In this document: positions 1 through 5,349 of the stretch, piece after piece
How the letters are laid out: each line of letters starts with the position of its first letter
Numbering within the stretch: the stretch's first letter is position 1
Origin: Sulfuricurvum sp.
GTDB lineage: Bacteria; Campylobacterota; Campylobacteria; Campylobacterales; Sulfurimonadaceae
Assembly (NCBI GenBank): GCA_014764075.1
Contig: JACXUE010000089.1
Coordinates: 1 to 5,349, forward strand
Length of the DNA: 5,349 nucleotides
Reading direction: 5' to 3'
Translations under genes and position numbers: made by a program
Notes under the pieces: generated by a model
Told to the model about the DNA's origin: nothing
The model's input: the letters and a program-made list of their open reading frames with translations, nothing else
Database searches by the model: none

Positions 1-434
1 ATATAGGCGGAGAGTTTGGCGAAATCTTTGAGCCCATACCCCCCTACCGGAGGGGGATTGCGACTGATCAGATACGCCAGCATCAAAACAAACGCCGGTT
101 TGATCAGTTCGGAGGGCTGGATCGTAAAATGGACGAAAGGGATTTCGATCCACCGCTTCGCCCCCAGCCGAACATGCCCTACAAACTCGACGGCAAGCAG
201 CAGTACAATCCCCAGCCAGTACATGATCGGAATCGTCCAAAAGAGGCGACGAATTGGGAGTAAAAAGAGAAAAACAAACACTCCAATACCAACCATGACA
301 TAGACAAGATGCTTTTGTCCCAACGCCGGATGAATTTCGTAAATGAGCCAACCTGAAGTAAAAATGAGCGGAATCAGTAAGATAACCGTGATGAAATCAA
401 AGTGTGCTAAAATTCGGCGATCAATATTAAGCAC
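1..434 (-). CDS. rodA: RodA (MrdB), SEDS-family peptidoglycan glycosyltransferase, N-terminal part
   Basis: SEDS-family (RodA/FtsW/SpoVE) integral membrane protein. In known members it polymerises lipid II into glycan strands for cell elongation, working with a class B PBP (PBP2) in the inner membrane. Visible are 144 codons from a GTG start, running off the left edge, against about 370 residues for the usual protein. Hydrophobic segments lie at about residues 13-31, 43-60, 65-82 and 110-123. The family hallmark is clear: GAKRWIEIPF at residues 91-100, followed by QPSEL at 106-110 and K112. The catalytic Asp loop lies in the missing C-terminal half. GTG at 434 is chosen because AAGGA (440-444) sits 5 nt upstream and no ATG lies further upstream in frame. 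It is transcribed divergently from the plus-strand operon. FtsW is the main alternative. RodA is preferred because of the short N-terminus and the location matching Campylobacter mrdB. Confidence 0.93.
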   Translation of the reverse strand, partial: MLNIDRRILAHFDFITVILLIPLIFTSGWLIYEIHPALGQKHLVYVMVGIGVFVFLFLLPIRRLFWTIPIMYWLGIVLLLAVEFVGHVRLGAKRWIEIPFVHFTIQPSELIKPAFVLMLAYLISRNPPPVGGYGLKDFAKLSAY

Positions 435-439
435 TACGG

Positions 440-444
440 TCCTT
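440..444 (-). promoter_or_regulatory. Ribosome binding site of rodA, fixes the GTG start
   Basis: On the minus strand AAGGA lies 5 nt before the GTG at 434. It is the only good Shine-Dalgarno sequence near a possible start in this frame, so it supports GTG over an upstream TTG at 471-473 that has none. Confidence 0.7.
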
Positions 445-456
445 ATTTTTTTGCTA

Positions 457-465
457 ATTGTAGCA
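457..465 (-). promoter_or_regulatory. Candidate extended -10 promoter of rodA
   Basis: The minus strand reads TGCTACAAT here, a match to the extended -10 consensus TGnTATAAT with one mismatch in the hexamer (457-462). Campylobacter-type sigma-70 promoters rely on the extended -10 and on T-rich upstream DNA more than on a -35 box. The best -35-like sequence, TTGTTG at 479-484, is weak (16-nt spacer). Transcription would begin near 450, giving a leader of roughly 16 nt that carries the AAGGA site. Confidence 0.55.
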
Positions 466-512
466 TAAACCAAATCATCAACAACGTCTAATACATACTT
501 ATTAACCCTATT

Positions 513-518
513 AAAGGA
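513..518 (+). promoter_or_regulatory. Ribosome binding site of the pseudouridine synthase, unusual spacing
   Basis: AAAGGA ends only 2 nt before the ATG at 521, closer than normal. The third in-frame codon is TTG (527-529), 8 nt from the site and a better distance. The functional start may therefore be TTG 527, removing only two residues from the protein. Confidence 0.5.
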
Positions 519-520
519 AT

Positions 521-1504
521 ATGGTTTTGTCCCAAAATGAAGCACATTTCATCGCCGAAGATGCGATCCGGCTGGATCAGTTTCTCACCAAAGAACTAGC
601 CCAGACACGCAACCAGATCGCTCAGCTCATAGAGCAGGAGTGCGTCCGTGTCGATGGAAAACCAACCGCAAAAGCGGGATTGAAACTCAAACCTTCTCAG
701 AGCGTTCACGTCGTTTTTCCCCAAGCCAAATCGACCCCACCCCAAGAGATCGATTTCGATGTCGAGATTTTGTTTGAAGATGAGGATATCCTCGTCATCA
801 ACAAACCCAGCTCCCTCACCGTCCACCCCGCCCCGAGCGTCAAAGAGCCAACCCTCGTCGACTGGCTCAAACACAAGGGGATCTCCCTCTCGACCCTCAG
901 CGGCGAAGAGCGCCACGGGATCGTCCACCGACTCGACCGAGGAACCAGCGGGGCGATGGTGATCGCCAAAAACAACATTGCCCACGAAGCCCTCTCTCTC
1001 CAGCTACAGGACAAAACGATGGGACGCTATTATCTAGCCATCATCACCCCGCCCCTCAAAGAGAGCGTCACCCTCATCGACCGTCCGATCGGACGGAGCA
1101 GTCACAACCGCCTCAAAATGGCGATCAACAAGGAGGGGAAAAGTGCCAAAACTGAATTCCGCAAACTCCTTCTGAGCCATGATGAGACCGAAGAGGTGAT
1201 TGTATGCAAACTCTACACCGGACGAACCCACCAAATCCGTGTCCACTTAGAGTCTATCAGCCGCCATATCATGGGGGATCACCTCTACGGAACCTCCCCA
1301 AAAAGCGGCAAAATGGAACGGATAATGCTTCACGCCTATAACCTCTATTTTACCCATCCGACCACCCAAAAAACGGTACGTTTCACCGCCTCTTTGGACT
1401 CGGCAATGGAAAGTTATTTACAGAAACATTTTGATTCAAAGGAACTGCATGCACTCATCGATCCGATACGCCTTGAGCATCTCTTTAGCCCTAAGTCTCT
1501 TTAG
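521..1504 (+). CDS. RluA/RluD-family 23S rRNA pseudouridine synthase (S4 + catalytic domain)
   Basis: Isomerises uridine to pseudouridine in RNA. By family, large-subunit rRNA is the likely substrate, but the exact site cannot be read from sequence. Of 327 residues, about 15-66 form an S4 RNA-binding domain (RLDQFL start, VRVDGK core), as in RluC and RluD but not RluA. The catalytic domain follows from about residue 80: INKPSSLTVHPA (93-104), HRLDRGTSG (136-144) with catalytic Asp139, GRYYLAII (168-175), and GRTHQIRVHL (234-243) followed by GDHLYG (252-257). The length is normal for the family. The last 20 or so residues (from about 305) lie past the conserved fold, and their codons overlap the next gene by 56 nt. 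It is the first gene of the operon and corresponds in position to C. jejuni Cj1280c. The ATG at 521 is used, although a TTG two codons later has better ribosome-site spacing. RluD is the closest named type, but orthology to E. coli RluD is not proven, so no symbol is given. Confidence 0.93.
   Translation: MVLSQNEAHFIAEDAIRLDQFLTKELAQTRNQIAQLIEQECVRVDGKPTAKAGLKLKPSQSVHVVFPQAKSTPPQEIDFDVEILFEDEDILVINKPSSLTVHPAPSVKEPTLVDWLKHKGISLSTLSGEERHGIVHRLDRGTSGAMVIAKNNIAHEALSLQLQDKTMGRYYLAIITPPLKESVTLIDRPIGRSSHNRLKMAINKEGKSAKTEFRKLLLSHDETEEVIVCKLYTGRTHQIRVHLESISRHIMGDHLYGTSPKSGKMERIMLHAYNLYFTHPTTQKTVRFTASLDSAMESYLQKHFDSKELHALIDPIRLEHLFSPKSL
1438..1444 (+). promoter_or_regulatory. Ribosome binding site of the FN3 lipoprotein, inside the upstream gene
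   Basis: AAAGGAA lies 4 nt before ATG 1449, within the coding sequence of the pseudouridine synthase. It decides the start in favour of 1449 over the in-frame TTG at 1431, which has no such site and would put six extra residues before the signal peptide. Confidence 0.75.
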
Positions 1505-2702
1505 CGGATGCGCGCCTCAGCCTGCGCCCCAAAAAACCGTCACGATTGACTCGACCCTCCCGACACCGACAATCAACGGCTTTATCGCCGACATCACCTC
1601 GATCGCGTTTGAGTGGAAACCGGTAAGCGATCCGCGCGTGATCGGGTACTATGTCTATCGCAATAGACCGGGGAGCGAAGATAAAAAACTCGAGCGCGTC
1701 GCTACAATCGATAGCCGTTTTGCCACCCACTACGTCGATCACGACCTCAAACCGGGCTCCGAATACCAATACCGTTTTGCCACCATTACCAAAGAGGGGA
1801 GCGAATCGGTCGCCAGCGAAACGATGCTCGTCGCAACCCAGCCGATGATCGCTCCCGTGAGCTTTTTCCAAGCGGTCGGAAACATGCCGCGCAGTGCAAA
1901 ACTCCTATGGCGGCCCCATCCGAACGGAAAAATCAACGGCTACATCATCGAACGTCAAAACGCCACCGATCAAAAGTGGTCTGAAATCGCCACCATTTCA
2001 AATCGCCTAAACGCCGAATTTATCGATCGAGACCTCAAAGACGGTCAAGTTTATTTTTACCGTATCCGAGCGACCACGTTTGACGAACTCTCGACCGAAC
2101 CGAGCGAAATAACCAAAGTGGTGACCAAACCGCTCCCGCCGGAGATCAAAAACATCGTCGCAACAAACAATCTCCCCCGTGCCATCACCCTCACATGGGA
2201 ACCAAGCGGTATTAGCGATCTGAGCCATTACAACATCTACCGTTCTGCTAACCCGAACGGCTTGTTTGAGTATCATGCCAAACTCAAAACGACCAATTTC
2301 ACCGATACAATCACCGAAGATGGTACATTCTATTTTTACAAAATTACCGCTGTCGATAAAGACGGTCTAGAGAGTTCTATCCCTCCGGTCGCAACACAAG
2401 GCTCTACCCTCTCCAAACCGCAAACCCCGATCGCGTATGAGGGGAGAATCGTCAATAAAGCAGTAGAGCTCCAATGGAAAAACAATGACCCAAGAACCGC
2501 TTCGTATACCGTTATCAAAACCACCAAAAAAAGCTGGATCAGCCGTGAGAGCGTCGATATCAACAATATTTCGGACACCAGTTTCCGAGATACGGAGATT
2601 AAGCCCGACACTACCTATCTGTATGAGATCATGAGTGTTGACAAAAACGGTATCCGTTCCCTCCCGACCCAAGCGATTGAACTCAGTTACGAGGCCAAAT
2701 AG
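1449..2702 (+). CDS. flpA: FlpA-like lipoprotein with four fibronectin type III repeats
   Basis: Probable surface or periplasmic lipoprotein of 417 residues. The N-terminus has the form of a type II signal peptide: Arg6, a hydrophobic stretch at 8-18, then FSGC with Cys21 as the predicted lipidated residue, followed by a Pro/Gln-rich linker (22-30). The rest is four tandem FN3-like repeats at about 37-131, 132-228, 229-322 and 323-414. Each has the core Trp (W56, W154, W250, W343), a central Y-x-(V/I)-x strand (68, 165, 261, 353), and a late aromatic strand (YQYR 106, YFYR 202, YFYK 295, YLYE 390). Position and length match C. jejuni FlpA (Cj1279c), a fibronectin-binding adhesin of about 410 residues. 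The WRPHP segment of its reported binding motif is present here at 154-158. The start overlaps the upstream gene by 56 nt, and trmB begins 3 nt after the stop. The native role in a non-host species is unknown. Its steady linkage to ftsEX hints at an envelope function, which is inference. Confidence 0.88.
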   Translation: MHSSIRYALSISLALSLFSGCAPQPAPQKTVTIDSTLPTPTINGFIADITSIAFEWKPVSDPRVIGYYVYRNRPGSEDKKLERVATIDSRFATHYVDHDLKPGSEYQYRFATITKEGSESVASETMLVATQPMIAPVSFFQAVGNMPRSAKLLWRPHPNGKINGYIIERQNATDQKWSEIATISNRLNAEFIDRDLKDGQVYFYRIRATTFDELSTEPSEITKVVTKPLPPEIKNIVATNNLPRAITLTWEPSGISDLSHYNIYRSANPNGLFEYHAKLKTTNFTDTITEDGTFYFYKITAVDKDGLESSIPPVATQGSTLSKPQTPIAYEGRIVNKAVELQWKNNDPRTASYTVIKTTKKSWISRESVDINNISDTSFRDTEIKPDTTYLYEIMSVDKNGIRSLPTQAIELSYEAK

Positions 2703-2705
2703 CGG

Positions 2706-3881
2706 ATGCCTCATTTACATATCGAATCGTTTAAAACCATCTCATATCCGGCACAATGCGGCGATGTCGAGTTTCTCTTCCAAGCCGACTACCTCGATCA
2801 AAACAAAGGATCGCTCATCGCCACCCGATACAAAGGGAAAGAGTTTTTCCTCGTCCATAAAAACGGCGAGAATAAAACACTCCTCAAAAGTGATAAAATC
2901 ACCCGCCCTACCCCCAATTATCTGATCAAACACTCTCTTTTGGCGTATGCCGAGTGTGCCGGATTGAACATTTTGGATTCCAACGTCGATAATGCACCGG
3001 AAAACACCCATCTCAAAACCTACGATGCCCTTAAATCGATCTCCTATTTCGCCGACAACTTCCCGCATGAGCGTGAAGTGCGGATCGAAGTGGGGTTCGG
3101 TTCGGCGCGTCATCTCCTCCACCAAGCCGCCGCCAATCCCGATGTCCTGTTTATCGGGCTGGAGATCCATAAGCCCTCGATCGAGCAGGCGCTCAAACAG
3201 ATCGTCATCCAAAACCTCACCAACATTATGGTGCTTGATTACGATGCGCGGCTCTTTTTGGAGTTCGTCCCCTCCAACATCGTCAGCCGCATCTACGTCC
3301 ATTTTCCGGTTCCGTGGGACAAAAAACCGCACCGTCGCGTCATCTCCGAAGCGTTTCTCAAAGAGTCCGATCGGGTATTATGCGTCGGAGGTCGGCTGGA
3401 ACTGCGTACCGATAGCGAAGAGTATTACCGCTTTGCCCTAGAGACGTTCAGCTCTCCCCCTAAAAGCCGTTTCGATGTTCGCAAAAACCAAGATATCGCC
3501 GTCGTAAGCAAATACGAAGACCGCTGGAAAAAGATGGAGAAAAACATCTATGACGTTACGTTTACCTGTGAAACGGAATCTCCAGAGGCCGAAGAGATCG
3601 GAGATTTTTCTTTTTCATCCTCACCGATCAGTTCCCAAAGCGTCGATAATCTCTCAAAAGAGACCTACAAGCGCGAATGGGGATTTCTCCACGTAGAGCG
3701 TCAATTCACTATCGGCGAAGAGGGTCGGATGATCCGTCTAGCGATGGGAAGTTTCGATCGTCCCGAAAGCACTTATGTAGTGATTGAAAACGGTGCCGCA
3801 CGCTATTACCCCTCTTTGCCCGTTCGCTCCCAATCGAACATGAAAGCCCATATTTTATTAGACGAGTTGCTCCATGGATAA
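2706..3881 (+). CDS. trmB: TrmB, tRNA (guanine-N7-)-methyltransferase, long epsilonproteobacterial form
   Basis: Methylates N7 of guanosine in the tRNA variable loop (position 46 in known TrmB) using S-adenosylmethionine. The Rossmann methyltransferase core spans about residues 122-285 of 391. It has the SAM-binding motif EVGFGSARHLL (128-138), the acidic residue E153 in GLEIHKPS, VLDYDAR (176-182), FPVPWDKKPHRR (200-211), LRTDSEEYY (233-241), and SKYEDRW (268-274) with E271. E. coli TrmB has only 239 residues. Here there is about 120 residues of extra N-terminus and about 105 of extra C-terminus, which includes a Ser-rich stretch (302-312). I recognise neither part as a known domain. At residue 202 a Val replaces the Asp of the usual FPDPW motif, while the residue after Trp is Asp instead of His. 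ATG 2706 lies 3 nt after the lipoprotein stop, with GAGG (2691-2694) 11 nt upstream. The end overlaps ftsE by 8 nt. The position matches C. jejuni Cj1278c. Confidence 0.92.
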   Translation: MPHLHIESFKTISYPAQCGDVEFLFQADYLDQNKGSLIATRYKGKEFFLVHKNGENKTLLKSDKITRPTPNYLIKHSLLAYAECAGLNILDSNVDNAPENTHLKTYDALKSISYFADNFPHEREVRIEVGFGSARHLLHQAAANPDVLFIGLEIHKPSIEQALKQIVIQNLTNIMVLDYDARLFLEFVPSNIVSRIYVHFPVPWDKKPHRRVISEAFLKESDRVLCVGGRLELRTDSEEYYRFALETFSSPPKSRFDVRKNQDIAVVSKYEDRWKKMEKNIYDVTFTCETESPEAEEIGDFSFSSSPISSQSVDNLSKETYKREWGFLHVERQFTIGEEGRMIRLAMGSFDRPESTYVVIENGAARYYPSLPVRSQSNMKAHILLDELLHG

Positions 3882-4545
3882 AGTTATCATTGCCGAAAAC
3901 CTCTCTTTATCGTACAAAGAGTTTGAAACCATCATTTCCAAAGCGACCTTCTCGATCGATGCGGGGAGTTTCGTCTTTATCACCGGTGCCAGTGGAAGCG
4001 GCAAATCGACACTTCTCAAATCATTCTACGGTGCCATCGAGCCCCGCGCGGGACAACTCATGGTTGGAGGGGTGAAAATGAACCGTATCTCCGCCTCCAA
4101 ACTCAATTTTCTTCGCCGCCACATAGGTGTCGTATTTCAAGACTACAAACTGATCAAAGAGTGGACGATCGAGAAAAACGTCATGCTCCCTCTCATCATC
4201 TCCGGTTACACCAAAGATGTGAGCGGTGAGCAGGTACAAAAGCTCCTCGGTCACGTCAAACTGATCCATCAGGCGGGGAAATACCCTCCCGAACTCTCCG
4301 GCGGGGAACAGCAACGGGTGGCGATGGCACGTGCTCTAGCCCATAATCCGATTTTGATTTTGGCGGATGAGCCGACGGGGAATCTGGATGAGTATTCCTC
4401 CCAAGTGATCTGGAATCTGCTGGAAGGGGCGAATACGCAGCTCAAAACGACCGTAGTGGTCGTAACCCATAATATCCCATCGAGCATTACCATTCCGTAC
4501 AAACACTACCATATCGAGATGGGGAATATTCATGAAATCGCTTAA
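3874..4545 (+). CDS. ftsE: FtsE, cell-division ABC transporter ATP-binding protein
   Basis: Cytoplasmic ATPase of the FtsEX complex. In known bacteria it does not transport a substrate. ATP binding and hydrolysis drive conformational changes passed through FtsX to periplasmic murein hydrolases or their activators at the division site. The full ABC set is present in 223 residues, close to the 222 of E. coli FtsE: Walker A GASGSGKST (38-46), Q-loop Gln89, signature LSGGEQQR (141-148), Walker B LILADEP (161-167) with Glu166, D-loop GNLD (169-172), and switch His199. Nothing essential is missing. The start codon overlaps the end of trmB (ATGGATAA, 8 nt), indicating translational coupling. The Shine-Dalgarno sequence there is poor. 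LolD- or MacB-type ATPases look similar, but the 14-nt overlap with an FtsX-type permease and the neighbouring rodA make FtsE the best reading. Confidence 0.95.
   Translation: MDKVIIAENLSLSYKEFETIISKATFSIDAGSFVFITGASGSGKSTLLKSFYGAIEPRAGQLMVGGVKMNRISASKLNFLRRHIGVVFQDYKLIKEWTIEKNVMLPLIISGYTKDVSGEQVQKLLGHVKLIHQAGKYPPELSGGEQQRVAMARALAHNPILILADEPTGNLDEYSSQVIWNLLEGANTQLKTTVVVVTHNIPSSITIPYKHYHIEMGNIHEIA
4521..4525 (+). promoter_or_regulatory. Ribosome binding site of ftsX, inside ftsE
   Basis: GGGGA lies 6 nt before ATG 4532 and within the last codons of ftsE. It supports that start and a coupled ftsE-ftsX translation unit. Confidence 0.6.
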
Positions 4546-5344
4546 AAACCATATCTCTCTCATCATCGCCCTATTTACCGTACTCTTCTCGGTTCAAATC
4601 TACGTTGCGATCGACCGCACCATCGCTGCGTATGAAGAGCGGCTCAAAAACAACTACTCCATCATTGTTGTCGCCAATAAAACCCTCACCCCTGCCGAGT
4701 TCAAAGCGATGGATCCGATCATCGAGCGAAGCGACGCGATTTCGACCGATCAAGTGCTCAAACGTCTTGAGGGGGAGATGAGCAAAAAAAATCTCGATCT
4801 CCTCAAACTCACGTTGCCGAAGTTTTACCGTATCTATCTCAGCCGTTTCCCGACACCGTATGAGATCGAAAAGCTCCAAAAACAACTCCAAAAACATACA
4901 GCCATCGAGCGGGTAGAAGGGTACGCCCAAACGCATGACACTGTCTATAAGCTGATGCTTTTGTTTAAAGACGTCGTGCAGGTATTCTCCATCGCCATCG
5001 CCGCAGTTACCTCACTCTTAATCCTCAAAGAGATGCGGTTGTGGCAATTCCAACACAGCGATCGGATGTCGATCATGGCACTTTTTGGCGCCCCTGTATG
5101 GCTCCGATCAGCGGTATTGTTCCGTTTGGCGATCGTTGATGCGATCATTGCGACCATATTGCTCTGTATTGCGTTTTTTGTCTTTGAACAATACGGATGG
5201 ATGGATCTAGTACTCCAGACTGTCGGGATCAGCATCGATCTGTTCCATTTTGTCAATGACGGCGTACGCTCACTGTTGATCGCGCTAGGGGTGTCGATTA
5301 TCCTCACTCTCACCATCGTTATCGGAAGCAGTGAAGAGGAATAG
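4532..5344 (+). CDS. ftsX: FtsX, cell-division ABC transporter permease subunit
   Basis: Inner-membrane partner of FtsE. It has the FtsX topology of four membrane spans: TM1 about 8-27, TM2 about 149-166, TM3 about 196-219 and TM4 about 246-265. A periplasmic domain of about 120 residues lies between TM1 and TM2 and contains the charged helix EIEKLQKQLQKH (111-122). In other bacteria this loop contacts the hydrolase or its activator (EnvC, RipC, PcsB, CwlO). The cytoplasmic segment after TM2, with RMSIMALFGAP (178-188), corresponds to the coupling-helix region that reads like 'E-I-x-x-L-x-x-x-G-A' in FtsX proteins. At 270 residues it is shorter than E. coli FtsX (352), mainly through a short cytoplasmic N-terminus. 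The C-terminus is an acidic SSEEE tail. It overlaps ftsE by 14 nt, and a further start codon follows its stop directly. It matches C. jejuni Cj1276c in position. Confidence 0.92.
   Translation: MKSLKNHISLIIALFTVLFSVQIYVAIDRTIAAYEERLKNNYSIIVVANKTLTPAEFKAMDPIIERSDAISTDQVLKRLEGEMSKKNLDLLKLTLPKFYRIYLSRFPTPYEIEKLQKQLQKHTAIERVEGYAQTHDTVYKLMLLFKDVVQVFSIAIAAVTSLLILKEMRLWQFQHSDRMSIMALFGAPVWLRSAVLFRLAIVDAIIATILLCIAFFVFEQYGWMDLVLQTVGISIDLFHFVNDGVRSLLIALGVSIILTLTIVIGSSEEE
5333..5340 (+). promoter_or_regulatory. Ribosome binding site of the gene after ftsX
   Basis: GAAGAGGA lies 4 nt before an ATG at 5345, inside the last codons of ftsX. It is the strongest Shine-Dalgarno-like sequence in the window and is the main evidence that a further gene starts there. 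Confidence 0.55.
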
Positions 5345-5349
5345 ATGAG
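5345..5349 (+). CDS. First bases of the next gene, probably an M23-family murein hydrolase or activator
   Basis: Only ATGAG is visible, immediately after the ftsX stop (no gap) and behind a strong ribosome binding site. The protein cannot be identified from this. The guess comes from context alone: ftsEX in Campylobacterota is normally followed by an M23 (EnvC/NlpD-like) peptidase gene, as with C. jejuni Cj1275c, whose product would be the periplasmic partner of FtsX. Confidence 0.45.

Larger units (their letters stand above)
435..520. promoter_or_regulatory. Divergent intergenic region between rodA and the RluA-family operon
   Basis: An 86-bp AT-rich spacer between two head-to-head genes must hold the promoters for both. 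The rodA promoter is identifiable. On the plus strand there is no convincing match: TAGCAT (461-466, behind a seven-T run at 446-452) and TATTAA (500-505) each match four of six -10 positions. If TAGCAT is used, the two promoters overlap almost completely and could not be occupied at the same time. No operator-like inverted repeat or riboswitch was seen. Confidence 0.45.

Noticed and set aside
16..303. Plus-strand open frame of 95 residues
   Set aside because: It is antisense to the rodA reading frame, whose product carries clear SEDS motifs. No ribosome binding site and low-complexity composition.
1411..1420. AT-rich stretch (contains TATTTA) upstream of the lipoprotein as an internal promoter
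   Set aside because: Poor match to a -10 hexamer, no extended -10 TG, and it lies in the conserved synthase C-terminal coding sequence.
1431..1448. TTG 1431 as start of the FN3 lipoprotein
   Set aside because: It would add six residues before a well-formed lipoprotein signal peptide and lacks a ribosome binding site. ATG 1449 has AAAGGAA 4 nt upstream.
2742..3332. Minus-strand open frame of 196 residues
   Set aside because: Antisense shadow of trmB, which has complete methyltransferase motifs on the plus strand. It arises from codon bias and shows no recognisable domain.
2992..3441. Alternative-frame plus-strand open frame inside trmB
   Set aside because: Ser/Arg-rich frame-shifted translation typical of a shadow, with no start signal.
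3845..3874. AT-rich TATTTTATTA before ftsE as a terminator or promoter
   Set aside because: No hairpin plus T-tract, and it codes for the last trmB residues. The 8-nt overlap points to coupling rather than separate transcription.
1..5349. Mobile element, CRISPR array, tRNA/rRNA gene or intrinsic terminator
   Set aside because: Nearly all bases are accounted for by conserved genes. No direct-repeat array, inverted terminal repeats, RNA-gene sequence or hairpin followed by a T-run was found by eye on either strand.

Overview
The window looks like chromosomal DNA from a Campylobacterota (epsilonproteobacterial) species. Base composition of the genes is a little under 50% G+C by eye, well above Campylobacter or Helicobacter. 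That suggests a free-living sulfur oxidiser of the Sulfuricurvum/Sulfurimonas type rather than a host-associated genus. The assignment rests on gene order and protein style and was not checked by a search. From memory, the same order occurs in Campylobacter jejuni: mrdB/rodA (Cj1282), RluA-family synthase (Cj1280c), flpA (Cj1279c), trmB (Cj1278c), ftsE (Cj1277c), ftsX (Cj1276c), M23 peptidase (Cj1275c).

Layout: positions 1-434 hold the 5' part of rodA on the minus strand, cut by the window edge. An 86-bp AT-rich divergent intergenic region (435-520) follows, with a good extended -10 promoter for rodA. From 521 to the end, all genes are on the plus strand and tightly packed. They are a two-domain (S4 + RluA-type) rRNA pseudouridine synthase, an FlpA-like lipoprotein with four fibronectin type III repeats, a long-form tRNA (guanine-N7-)-methyltransferase TrmB, the ABC ATPase FtsE, the membrane subunit FtsX, and the first bases of another gene at 5345.

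Junctions in the plus-strand block are a 56-nt overlap, a 3-nt gap, an 8-nt overlap, a 14-nt overlap and a 0-nt gap. This indicates one translationally coupled operon with no visible internal terminator. Functionally it joins RNA modification (pseudouridine in rRNA, m7G in tRNA) to envelope growth and division. FtsEX transmits ATP hydrolysis across the inner membrane to a periplasmic murein hydrolase or its activator, which the next gene probably encodes. RodA is the glycan polymerase of cell elongation.

I see no mobile element, CRISPR array, RNA gene or phage signature, and no evidence of a wholly new system. The points most worth a second look are: the 'fibronectin-binding' WRPHP motif of FlpA in what is probably a non-host organism; an apparent loss of the usual active-site Asp in TrmB; the overprinting of the lipoprotein signal peptide on the synthase C-terminus; and a roughly threefold excess of GATC sites.
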